Source of the DNA: Isoetes taiwanensis
Taxonomy: Eukaryota > Streptophyta > Lycopodiopsida > Isoetales > Isoetaceae
Reading direction: 5' to 3'
Assembly (NCBI GenBank): GCA_021234155.1
Contig: JAJEKV010000028.1
Coordinates: 5,587,637-5,651,636, forward strand
Length of the DNA stretch: 64,000 nucleotides
The translations under genes were made by a program, and so were the position numbers. The notes under the pieces were generated by a model. The model was not told where the DNA came from and made no database searches. It saw only the letters and a program-made list of their open reading frames with translations. The number at the start of each line of letters is the position of its first letter. Positions within the stretch are counted from its first letter, which is position 1. This document shows, piece after piece, positions 53,905-64,000 of the stretch.

Positions 53905-56392
53905 AGAATAGAATAGAATATGATTTTATCGTCCACGGAGACCAACTGGCCTATGGGACCCAAGTACAAAGAGAGAGCAATAGGCGTATTACTACCAGGA
54001 TTAAAAACCCCTACCAGAAGGGTTTTGGGGAAAACCTTAGTAGCAATAAGGATCGACATACCGCACGATTATATACATAATCACAAGTACAGCTGAGGTT
54101 AATGCCGGACGGGGGGCATAACCGAGTCCAGCAGATCCATTACCTCCTGAGGTACGATCCCAACAAGCCTACAGAGGTCTGCGGTGCTCGAGCTCAGCGC
54201 GTGGGGCGATGAGGCACAACTAACCGAGCATACCGAGTCCGGATATGCTCAAATGCGCATGCATTGTGCCCGGAGGGCATGACTTTCATCCTCAATGGCA
54301 CCCTGTTGATAGCACGGACACTGCCCTCACGCGGCTCCCGAATCCATCTCCCTGCCTCAATGCGGGAGGTGGTGTGCACCTGTCGGCGAATGGAAGCAAT
54401 CACCCCAAGGCTTTTCATGGGTAGATGGGTGCGCAGGTAGTGGTGTGGGCCCCTCGTGAGCATGGGATTAACCTCGCTGGCCGATAATTTGCCACCTTGA
54501 CATGTGACGGGGCCTCTCAGATCCCAAAGCTTGGCCATGAAGCAAGCATCCAAGTCTTGCTTCAAGGCAGCGTTCCTTCGATTGTATGGACCGATCCACA
54601 TCGTGTGCCTGCACATTCCATCTGAGAACCACCGGGCTTGCTTGTCTTTCAGCCCAAAGAGGCTTTGAGTCATTGCGGGCCCATCGCCACCGCCAAAGCA
54701 AGATTGGGCGGTCGGGCTTCATCCATAGCCACCACCTGGAAGTAACTAATGTGACGTTCCAATGCAGCCCTGTAATGGAAGGAAGCTGTCTCTCGAGCAA
54801 GATCGATATGGGGCCGTGGATTTCACTCCCGGTTAGGGCCAAGAAGGCCTTACGTACCTGCTCTAGATCGTTCCAAGTGGTGAGGGATATCACTGGCCAC
54901 CACACTTCTGCCCCATAGAGGAGGACCGGTTCAACCAAGGCCCCGAACAAGTGTGCCTCGGTGACCTCATGCATCTACCGCCTTGGATTGTTGTTTTGCA
55001 TTGCATCTGAGGGCTTTCCGACTGCCGCAAGTGACGTGAAACGATGGATGCATCCCGGTGTGTGGTAGTAGAAAACTCAATGCCCAAATACTTATAAGAC
55101 TGAGCCACCTCCACTACCTGCCCCTGGCAAGTGAATGAGGGAAGGCGTGGGTGCCGGGATGATGGGACCAGCAGCACCCTCGTCTTGGCCAAGTTAACTC
55201 TCATGCCAGTCATTAGAGGAAAAATGAGATCACATTTTGTCCCATTAAGGGATGCTTAAAATGCCATGTCAGCTTTTTAAACTGTCCAATAAGAGAAGAG
55301 CTTCAGTATATCTCATTCCAGTATTATGTGGCACCAGAATTAATGCGGTTGCAACTAACTACGTAGTAGTCATTTTTTTTCATTATAACTTTTGATCCAG
55401 AACTCCGATTCAAAAACTTTTTGTAGCAATGGGTTCGTCTTCACAAGATCTATCTAGTGATAACCCATTCATACATCTTTTACGATATAAATATATAAGA
55501 AATAAGCAAAAAATCATATTTTTTTAAGGTTAACGCATATGACCATATTGAAATACATCATAACCATATATCATTGGAAAGATCTTTTCATTCCGCATCT
55601 AATGTAACAAACGCCGCAACATTTTGACAAGTGGATCAAAAGTTATGGGGGAAAAACAACAACAATGAAGTTGTTGGTGCTGCATTAATTGCAGTTAATA
55701 GAGGGTAGCCATTCCATTGGAGGATTCTTATGGGGATGAAATGAGATCTCAAATTTCCTCTAATGGAATTGGCAGAAAGTGTCCAAAGCATCCAGGTGGC
55801 GTTGCATGTCCTCTGGGGTCATCATCAGCATATATGAGTTGCCGGATTATGTGGTGCATCAACTGAGCGCCTCCCCCCTCCCCCCCGTGCTCAGCTAGCC
55901 ATTCTTCTAGCTGGTCAATGTACAAGCCAAAGAGCGTCGGGGATAGAGGGCAGCCCTGGCGCACCCCAATGCTACTAACAACGGGCTCCCCGAAAAGGTG
56001 TGAGGGCACCGAGCAAGCCTCAGATAATCAGTATATAGCATTCTCGCAAGTCGAGGGGGTCCCCATTTTGTCTCAATCCGTCCCCCACAACTTATCCCGG
56101 CGGCACGTGTGTCAAAAGCCTTTGCAAAATCCACAAAGCAAATGCGATGGTTCCGGGCGTTGATTCCGGCTATCCTCTATGAGTGTTCGCAGAGTGAAGA
56201 TATGGTCAATAGTAGAATGCCGGGGCGGTCGCCCACGTGAGAGCCCCGCACTTCTCCATCCTCGCCCAAAGTGTCGCCGCCGCTCAAGAATTCCGGCAAG
56301 CAACTTGGCAAAGACGAGCCCGACCATAATGGTACGATAGTTGGCTGGGCTGTGGGGGTCCCCTGCTTTGTAAATAAGCACAACTCTACTGG
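53905..56392 (-). mobile_element. 5'-truncated LINE, copy 2, split by a small element
   Basis: This is the paralogue of 10,218-12,166. Minus-strand frames cover the start (YKAGDPHSPANYRTI, 56,370), motif A (FAKAFDT, about 56,100, frame-broken), motif B GVRQGCPLSP and motif C YADDDPRG (about 55,810). The C-terminal part includes FGALVEPVLLYGAEVWW (54,880-54,960), better preserved than in copy 1. A 555-bp inverted-repeat element interrupts it at 55,211-55,765, exactly where copy 1 is continuous (11,534-11,560). The 3' tail is at 53,905-53,925. Confidence 0.9.
55211..55765. mobile_element. Small non-autonomous inverted-repeat transposon (MITE-like)
   Basis: The left end CATTAGAGGAAAAATGAGAT and the right end, read in reverse as CATTAGAGGAAATTTGAGAT, are inverted repeats of about 32 bp with few mismatches. 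It has no coding capacity. It is absent from the paralogous LINE copy, which proves a discrete insertion after the duplication. The target duplication is not clear from the flanks. Confidence 0.85.
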
Positions 56393-57318
56393 TCATTGTA
56401 TGCTACAATGTTTATTTGCCATGTTATCTTCCGTATTTTGCACATGATAATCAAAGTTTTATTGGAGGAAACATGTGCTTAAAATCAAAAGAATGAGAAT
56501 GAGAATGTGCTTAAAATCAAAAGAAAAAACTATAATTACAACATCTCTGCAAATTCAAGGTTGTATTGTTCATTCCCATGTGATGAAAAAGCAGAATGAA
56601 GCTTTTTAAGGCATCCTCAATGGTGTCATTGTAATAAGTGCAAATCCAAAGTTGTATTATGTATTCCCATTCAGATGCATGTTATGAGAAAGCAAACTGC
56701 AACTCTTTATGGCATCCTTCCATGGCATCATTGTAATAGGTGGAAATAACGGCCCGATAATAAGCAAATATAATAGCTCCAAACTGTTGCTTAGTAAGCA
56801 ACATCCTGTATCCGAGCTTTTATTTGTCTTCATTTGGTCTATTGTCACTAACCATAGAAGCCTGCTTAGAGTAACCTACATGTGTTCATTTATCATGACC
56901 AAGCCATTAAACTATGCCTTTGATATGGGATAGCATTTAGAAGTTAAAAGTGGTCAAGTGTAATAGAAAGTGGTGTTTGATGCTCAATATGAAAATTAGC
57001 TCCATGAAATATACAATATGCATGAAGGACATGAAGCATTGGATGTGTTCCTTAAGAAATAAATTATAGATGCAAGTTTGAGGGGAGGCTATGATGAGTC
57101 TATCGTAGAAAATACTTGGGCAACACTTATCTGTGAGATGATGGTTGGTAAGATTGAAGTGCCCATTTTTCTCGATATTGGAAAATAAAGAATAGATTAC
57201 CAACAAATATAAAAGAAACGTTGACATAATATAACAAAAACATGGACTTACAATTGGTTGTGTTAGATATTCAACTTTGTTGATACATACAACATTTACA
57301 AGCGCAAGTCAATTAAGA
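56393..57318. other. Block Y copy 2 sequence between LINE and PPR gene
   Basis: This is collinear with 12,170-13,080, with the same old internal duplication. No gene is recognised. Confidence 0.5.
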
Positions 57319-58151
57319 ACCTACCAGGTCGAGACATTGTGACATGGAATGCACTTATTACAGGTCATGTTGAAAATGGTTACAGTCTTGATGCACTGAG
57401 ATGTGTAGATCAGATGAAGTTGGAAGGCATATCTCCTGATGTTGTGACATTTGTTTCTAGCTTGAAAGCTTGTGGAAGCATAGGAGCATTAGACAAGGGC
57501 CGACAAATACACAAGGAGGCTTTAGAAGGCAGTTTTGATAGTTATCCACTTATCAGTAACACTTTAACTAGTATGTACGCCAAATGTGGTTCACTTCTGG
57601 AGGCACACAATGTCTTTGACAATATGGGAGTGCAAGATATTGTATCATGGAATACAATGATAAGAGGATATGGTGTGACCCATGACGCTGACATGGCATT
57701 TAAATGTTTTGAAAGCATGCATAGAAATGGAATTGAACCAGATGCTATTATTTTCATGTGTGTTTTTACAGCATGTGGATGTTCCAGCCTAGTGTTTTAA
57801 GGGCAGAGACTTTTCTGAGTCAATGAGAGAGGAGTATGGAATTGTTGCAAATGCAGACCATTATAGTTGCATGGCCGATCTCCTAACAAGATCAAGACAC
57901 TTGTACGAAGCTGAGATAGTGCTTCAGAGTTTTTGCAATATTTCTCTATAGAGCCATGGAGGGCATTGCTCTGTGCTTGCAAGTCTTATGGAAAAACAGA
58001 ATTAGGATTGAAATGCTTCCAGCAGCTGATCCAGATGAATCCATATAATGCTTCTTCTTACACTCTTATGGCAAATATTTATGCAAGTGCTGACAAGTGG
58101 GATACTGCACACAAGATAGAGGAGCTTAGGAAAACACGTGTGGGGCAATGA
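57319..58151 (+). pseudogene. C-terminal part of a PLS-class PPR gene, copy 2
   Basis: The plus-strand frame of 153 codons (57,339-57,800) starts further upstream than in copy 1. It keeps IVTWNALITGHVENG and a complete LKACGSIGALDKGRQIH, MYAKCGSLLEAHNVFDNM and VSWNTMIRGYG series. It then stops at CSSLVF (57,800), and a two-base change near 57,935 shifts the frame before the E-type tail (WRALLCACKSYGKTELG to KTRVGQ, ending 58,151). Copy 1 lacks these two breaks but has its own near 13,160. No DYW domain and no transit peptide are present. Confidence 0.8.
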
Positions 58152-58880
58152 AAAAATATAAAAGAGCTTCAAGAGAGAAATTGCGCTCATCCTGATGAGA
58201 TAAAGCAGGCAACTTTATATATACATGCAGGGAATTTTTTTTCTTGCATTAGGAACCCCAAGACATGCCTCAGGGACAAACCCTGCATGTGCAATGGCTG
58301 TCACCATGCGAATAAGATTATATCTAAGATTGAGAATTTGGCTCCCTCTCTCTGAAAATGGTCTATGTTTCTGTACAAGAAGCATTTAGTTGTCGAGCTC
58401 CCCATCATTATTACATTGAAAAGAAGGTTTGCTTTTGCAAAATGAAAGAAATGAAACCGCTATATATGATGTAAGCATTAGTCAATGCATGGCAAAAATG
58501 CCGGTGTATGCTAAGGTTAATAGATGTTTAAAAAGTTTGAGAAGGCCAATGGTGAGCTAGACTTTCTTAATTGTGCAAAGTTTTTCTCTTCATTTGACGA
58601 AAACAAGAAAGTAAAAATCTAATAATGTTGGAAAAGCTCCAAGCGTAGTATTACATTTATAGAATTGATATCATTAGAGATATATGTTACTTTGATCATG
58701 ATGATGTTCACGTCAGATACAAGACCATTTGTTGATTGCATTTGTCTAGTAGTTGTCTTCATTGTAGAAATTCAGGGTCTTCTACAAATTCAAAAGGCAG
58801 AAGGGAGCCATATATGGAATTAGACCATTGTAAAGCGCAAGACCATTAGCAATAGCTCCCGTTGAACAAAAAAAAAAAAA
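58152..58880. other. Right end of block Y copy 2
   Basis: This is collinear with 13,919-14,590, ending at an A-run (58,868-58,882). It has a small insertion near 58,700-58,725 not in copy 1. No gene is seen. Confidence 0.5.
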
Positions 58881-60810
58881 AAAACCGGACCAAACTAGTT
58901 CAGACAACAATCCTACTAGCCCATCTGACTACTTTGGTCAATCCCTCCGTAGTCTAATCATTCCATCCTATGATCTAAAAGAACATAGTCTGGTACAGCA
59001 GTCCTTGGGTAACAGGTTCACCATTTACATCTCTAGTTAAAACATTGGCTATAAAGATAAGCCACCAAACATACAAAACAACTATGCCCTATAGTGACCC
59101 GGTTGTGCCAAAATATAATATTAAATCCATGGTCACGATTGTTCTAGTTATGAATATCATTTGTGGATACAGCCACTAACATAATAGATATATGTCATTT
59201 TCGTTTTAATAAGAGAATGGTCTTAGAATTAAAACATCTCTTATTTTTAAGCCCTTTCCAAATTGTTATATGATTCTCAATTTTCAGCTAATGACATAGT
59301 TTTGGGGACTTTCTCCAGAATGGAACAAGAGTATCTTTTTCACAAACTACACCAAGAACATATGGCATTATCCTCCTTGAATTCAACATGCCTTAAACTA
59401 CACTCATCCTTTAGACACATGGCACATCCTGTTATCCATGTCACATCTTTTAGACTGATGTACAACCTGCTCATTCTTTTAGGAATTTGTAGGACCTGTC
59501 AATACTGACTAAGGGAGGTATTTACTACATTGAACACTATGGATTGTTTTAATATCTCCCCTGATGATGATTTAATAGCTTTGCTACACTATATCATTAT
59601 TTCCCTGACCACTCATGTCTTATCCATAGGATTTAACCAAAGGAAACAATGGCAGCCAAAACCCGTACCAGCAATGCAACAATTCAATTAAACCAGCTCA
59701 TGGTATCAATTACCAAAATGGTACTGAGAACACATTAACTCATATTAATCCTGGAGCAAAGATTTAAATATCGATAGTCCAGGTGGTAAACATATCAAGA
59801 TATCTTTTCATATAAAAGTCCGCTCAAAATGTATCGATAACATGTCATAAAGTAAGGTCTAAACCACGCTTAACCAATTTCTTACAATCTCCAATGCATT
59901 ATCTTTGTCAACTCAACCAACTGGAATATCATATACATTAGAGATGGTTCCCCACCAAGGAATGTACCTAGTGACATGTTCTGGTAGTTCCTTTCTACTT
60001 GTGTAACAATTATTTAGAGCCTCATAAACAAAATTTCGTAGGCATACCAAAAGTGCGGATATCTTTCGCTTATGTCCTATAGCTTATCCAAAATTTGACT
60101 CAACCGCGTTGTAGCAGATTAAGTCCTTCCATTACATTGCCTCACTTAGACCTAATACATCCGCTTCGACTGACCATACACCATAACAGCAAAGAAGACA
60201 CATTAGGAGAAGAATCACCACGCACTGCTGACCAATCATGAGAACGTTAGCAATAGACTTGGTAATCGTGCCAAAGGTACATTAGGTGATTCTTGGCTCT
60301 TCGCCCTTCACCTAATGCACCCTTTGCTCTTGATGTCTGATAATCTACTAAGAATGTTCGGTCTAATAGCTCAGTTAATCACATTATTTTAGTAGCATTT
60401 ATATAGTTAAAATCTTTCTGGTCTTAGTGTCCCATAAAGACTAATATCACCATATCCAGATCAAACAATTATGACTACCTAATCTAGCCAAACAATCGGC
60501 CATACAGTATTATACAACAGGGTTATGCTGGCCTGTTATTCACCCTTTTTTTTAAAAAATATGCACAACCTATCGTCCATGCACTCGATTTAATGAGTAA
60601 AAGATCAAAATATGGAATCTGAATCCAGCACTTTGTTAATAGTAACAAGTATTAGCATGGATTACCTATTCTATAAACATATTTACTTCCATAATTTTGC
60701 TACCATTTATCACCCACTTACTTTTCTTAGTGGTCTGTTCATGCTCCAGCAGCAGGCATAAACTACGAAATTCATGGCTTCTTAAAAAGCTCAAAACATT
60801 TTTTCTATAA
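58881..60810. other. Single-copy AT-rich sequence, no gene recognised
   Basis: No part of this stretch is repeated elsewhere in the window as far as I can see. The only open frame above 80 codons (59,263-59,508, plus) has no motif and unconvincing composition. It may be intron or intergenic sequence of the minus-strand gene at 60.8-61.1 kb. Confidence 0.45.
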
Positions 60811-60818
60811 CATTATAC

Positions 60819-61130
60819 CTGTAAATCTTCATTATCGGAATCAAAATCTTCATCAAAAGTAGGTTGTGTCTCGTGCACTAAATGCTCATTATTGCTATTA
60901 CTTCGTGAAAACCCCTTGGATTTCTACATGAAGTCGCCACCTTTTAGCTACGAAGTTACCTCTGTTTCCTTCAAAGCTTCGTTTGGACTCATAGCTGCGA
61001 CCCACCAGCCTCTTCTATTCATCCTTAATTTCTCAAGTTTCCTTTGTGTTTTGGCACCAAAGGAGCTCTCTTTCTGTTTCAATATCCGTTGCATACTCTT
61101 CTTCAGAGGTTTGGCTACCGGACCAGCCAT
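60819..61130 (-). CDS. Start of a small basic-protein gene, unidentified
   Basis: A minus-strand ATG at 61,130 opens MAGPVAKPLKKSMQRILKQK, then KTQRKLEKLRMNRRGWWVAA and NEALKETE: 57 codons, strongly basic, ending at 60,960 in a donor-like GAG|GTAACT. Without splicing, the frame stops four codons later. A second stretch (60,923-60,819) follows a TAG acceptor and stays open for exactly 35 codons in phase 0: KSKGFSRSNSNNEH, then acidic FDEDFDSDNEDLQ, closing at a CAG|GTATAA donor. The implied intron is only 36 nt, below the usual plant minimum, so the second part is tentative. A telo-box lies 113 bp upstream. Further exons would lie below 60,800; I could not identify them. The family is not recognised. 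Confidence 0.45.
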
Positions 61131-61242
61131 CGGAATTAAAGCCCATGGCCGAATACCTAGTTATTATCTTAGATAATCCCAGAGCAATAAAGGATCATAA
61201 AGATCGCCTTTGGAATCGAGCTTAGCAGCTGCCCAGTGGTCA

Positions 61243-61251
61243 AAACCCTAA
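61243..61251. promoter_or_regulatory. Telo-box (AAACCCTAA) upstream of the basic-protein gene
   Basis: The exact motif AAACCCTAA lies 113 bp upstream of the ATG at 61,130. Telo-boxes are frequent near the transcription start of plant genes for translation and growth. Confidence 0.45.
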
Positions 61252-61299
61252 CCTTCCTAATAAATTATGACGGTTCATATGAACCAGCTTGTACTTTAA

Positions 61300-61700
61300 T
61301 TTTTGAGAAAGGGTAAATTACCCTATAGGATCCATTTTTTTGGCAAACTTTTAAAGTTCCCTTTACATCTTTAAAATCACCAATGGTGCCCCTTTACCGT
61401 AATACGCAGAGCACCTCTTACCTTTGCTTATAGCTAGTAAATACCACAAAAAGGTTTATATTATTACCATTTTAAACCAATCTCACCATGTCTCAACCAT
61501 TCATTTGAGATAAGCAAGAACATATGATAAAACCCCTACCTCCCACCGAGGGATTATATACACACCGCTTTTTTTCAGACAAAACCCCTTTTTTTAGGGA
61601 AGAAAAACAAAGACACTGTAACTTATAGGGTGAGCAGACCCCTACTTGTTACAGTAGGGGTCATCTACAACCCTATAGTTTGCTCTTGGATTATTCATTA
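61300..61700. other. Spacer with a nested hairpin
   Basis: This spacer lies between the basic-protein gene and the reverse transcriptase remnant. It contains a nested inverted repeat: outer arms TATAGGGT (61,624-61,631) and ACCCTATA (61,670-61,677), inner 10-bp arms GACCCCTACT (61,637-61,646) and AGTAGGGGTC (61,653-61,662) around a 6-nt loop. A short GGGTAAATTACCC palindrome is at 61,312. No gene is seen. Confidence 0.7.
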
Positions 61701-61769
61701 TTCCACCGCAAAGATTGAGTATACCATATGAAAGCTGTAGACATACCTCTTAACATTCCATGATCATCC

Positions 61770-63820
61770 GCACAGAAAGTAATCGATATCATATTTGAGA
61801 CCGTGGAATTCATTGTTCTTGATGTACCTAATAATTCTTTTCTTCAATCCTACTTCATCAAATCCATTATGCACAAACCGTTGTACCAGCTCCATAATAT
61901 CTTTTGTTGCCATGCTTGGGCTAGAATTTACATACAAAGGGCATAACTTGTGAGATTATCACATTCCCCGGCTTGGAGATACTGCAAATTTTACATGCGT
62001 GTATGAATTTAATGTAATCAAAGGGTAGGGTTGTTCTTTTATCATATTTTCTCGTTCTAAATATGCCCAATGACCTATTGTATACCACTGTGATGGTCAT
62101 ATTAAGGAAATTAGCCCTACTGCCAAATTTTTATACCGTGGGCATGCTCAAGATATGTAGTTTCTTCCTTAATATCCAAGATATTGATATCATATATTTG
62201 AGGTTCTCGTGGTTTCCACTTGTCCACTTTTGCTGAGAAAGTTCCTGATATTAGGGCAATTAATGGCCAGAAGATCATCCATATACCTGAACACATGTTT
62301 AAACTGTTTAATCTCATCAAACCTCCCTTGCCTTGCTAGATTTCTGATAAACTCCAATTCAAACCATGCAAGATATACATTGCACCAATTAGGGGCTGCA
62401 TGAGAATCCCATAGGGATGCCCTTGACTTGCTGCCAAATTCCTTTTCCCATTTTTAGATAGCAGTTAGATAATAGCCAATTATTTATGGTAATAAATTTC
62501 TCCCTGCTCATCTGGGACCAGCACTTACCCTTTGGAGCAGCCTTAAACCATTTTGTAGACACTGTGCCTCCACTGGAGTGTTTAATCCATAATTCAAATT
62601 TCTGATTTTTATTTTTCATATAACTCCAAGTGGCATTGATTACCTTTTCAATCGGTTTACTGATGCCATTATCCCGAATAATGGTATGCTTTCGTAGCAT
62701 TTAGTGATGTCTGCTACGAAGACCTCTTCAATCTTGGCCGGTAAATTTATAGCCACATCATAAATAGAGTTGATAATCCAGTTGACATTTAACCTATTGC
62801 CAACAAAGGTATGAATATTAGCACAGATATCTTTAGATATTTCAGGCCAAAGGTCCAGTATTTCTTTTAGCACCACTGTAATAATTTGTGCTATCTCGGT
62901 AAATATAGTACCGTGCGCATTTGTGATCCACCTATACTCTGATTTGTGGGCCTTAAATAAGCCTAAAAGGTACGGTAGTTTTTCACGTTCACACGGTGGT
63001 TCTTCAATAAATCTTTCTATTACATCGGTGAGTTCAATAACCAAGTTTTCTTTCTCTTGTCCTAAAGGCATAAAATCAGGACTGCACAGTCTATTAAAAG
63101 CCATGTCCTTTATATGTTTCGGACAAATGAATGATGGGTTATTGGACGCCTTGTCCACCCCTGATATGTAAAAATTCCTGGTCAGCCATTCCATATTTTT
63201 AATGACAGTAGGGTCGTTTAAGGGGAATTTTTTAACATCATATCCTCGACATGCTTCCTTTATTTCCTCAACCACTGTTTCAAGTATCCCATCAACCACT
63301 TCTATTTTATCTTTTTCACTGATATTAGGGAATTGGTATTTGTGCCATTCAAAAATAGCATCACATACTTTTCTCAGTTCAGCCTTTAAGTCTCTCCATA
63401 TCAGTGCTTTATCTGGGATATGTCCGAGTCCTTTACCAAACAAATTTCTGAGAATCTTAGATTTAACTATTTTGAGATCCGTGGTCCTGATGTGCCCAAT
63501 TTTGGGATCAATAAATTCCTTAAGGCTTGGGTTACTGCATGGGCACACAGCCTCTGAATCTTGTGCAAATATGTAGTATGGCTTGTAGCTTAATTCCTTC
63601 AAGCTCTCAGTATATTTCCATGAGAACATAGTAAGCTCCATGATCTGTTCCCCTACGTCCCCTAGACCTTTCTTCATATGTCTATAAACTATTTTAGGGA
63701 TACAGATTTTGTCCATTACTTTAGACAGGAAGAAACAGTGCACTACTTTTCGTTTATTTTTCTCCTTACTCTCCAACAAGCGACTTTTGCCTTGGCAGTC
63801 TCTGGTAATTGTTCTAGAGA
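61770..63820 (-). pseudogene. Reverse transcriptase gene of a Penelope-like or rvt-like class, frameshifted
   Basis: The minus strand begins after a TTTATAG acceptor at about 63,821 (VSRTITRD..) and runs 379 codons to 62,640. It has a conserved LPYLLGLFKAHKSEYRWITN block (about 62,910-62,970), FTEIAQIITVVLKEILD, and motif A EEVFVADITKCYESIPL (about 62,690-62,740). After a frame change comes an insert of about 90 residues and then motif B GIPMGFSCSP (62,390-62,420). A one-base change leads to CNVYLAWFELEFI and motif C VFRYMDDLLAIN (62,265-62,305). The C-terminal part has NILDIKEETTYLE, MTITVVYN, KYDKRTTLPFDYIKFIHA, VIISQVMPF and MELVQRFVHNGFDEVGLKKR, to about 61,790. This is not a LINE or LTR type; GIPMG, YMDD and the KR..LPF thumb suggest Penelope-like or rvt genes. 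No GIY-YIG domain is seen. At least four frame breaks are present. Confidence 0.65.
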
Positions 63821-64000
63821 CCTATAAACATACAGACATTTGTTACTGCAGGGTACCTATCTCATTATTCGTTTAGTGTAATGGTCGTCATGGCTATGTT
63901 ACCCATCCTTGTTATGTCTAAAAGAGGGGAATATGTTATAGCTGCCCATGGACTGTAGCATGCCAGCATTATATGTTACCGGGTACTTATGATACTCAGA
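63821..64000 (-). other. Probable intron or 5' region of the reverse transcriptase gene
   Basis: The minus-strand reading of the reverse transcriptase meets an in-frame TAG exactly at the acceptor-like TTTATAG at 63,821-63,827. An upstream exon probably lies beyond the window. Nothing else is seen. Confidence 0.4.

Overview
The window looks like nuclear DNA of a land plant, most likely a fern or another non-seed plant. The clues are PLS-class pentatricopeptide repeat (PPR) fragments, a Dof-type zinc finger, Ty1/copia fragments, a LINE with a GC-rich reverse transcriptase, canonical GT-AG introns, a TATA box and telo-box, and very gene-poor repeat-laden sequence. No bacterial signals were seen. 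Most coding sequence is broken. I see few intact genes.

Layout. (1) 0.2-5.0 kb, 22.2-26.3 kb and 28.7-34.4 kb are three diverged copies of one repeat block (R1). It carries decayed exons of an unidentified gene, a GTCGAATAAGG array, a copia gag/protease fragment and a Dof-like gene on the minus strand. (2) 5.0-14.6 kb and 48.7-58.9 kb are two copies of a second block (Y): copia reverse transcriptase scrap, PPR fragments, a 5'-truncated LINE and the C-terminal part of a PPR gene. (3) 16.5-18.2 kb and 26.5-28.2 kb are two copies of a LINE derivative with an ORF1-like protein and no reverse transcriptase. (4) 18.2-22.0 kb is a tandem array of about 1.4 kb units. (5) 58.9-64.0 kb is mostly single-copy within the window. 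It has a possible small gene near 61 kb and a frameshifted reverse transcriptase of an unusual class at the right edge.

The most striking object is a 12,847-bp DNA transposon at 34,425-47,271. It has 33-bp perfect terminal inverted repeats, and the empty target site is preserved in the paralogous copy near 4.87 kb. It has split the Dof-like gene in two. On its minus strand it encodes a decayed protein resembling RNase H-fold (DUF7869-like) transposases, preceded by a charged exon with a DUF8039-like stretch. On its plus strand it carries a separate multi-exon unit: an RGG-like N-terminus, several unrecognised exons, and a C-terminal FCP1/NIF-type (HAD) phosphatase domain. About 17 copies of a short GC-rich imperfect palindrome (AATCGCGC...GCGCGATT type) lie inside this element, many in its introns and one beside the right terminal repeat. 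I found none elsewhere in the window.

Comparing paralogous copies shows many one-base indels and CTG/CCG or CAG/CGG/CG differences. Some frameshifts may therefore be assembly or base-calling errors at methylated sites and not real decay. Family names are from motif recognition only; no search could be run.
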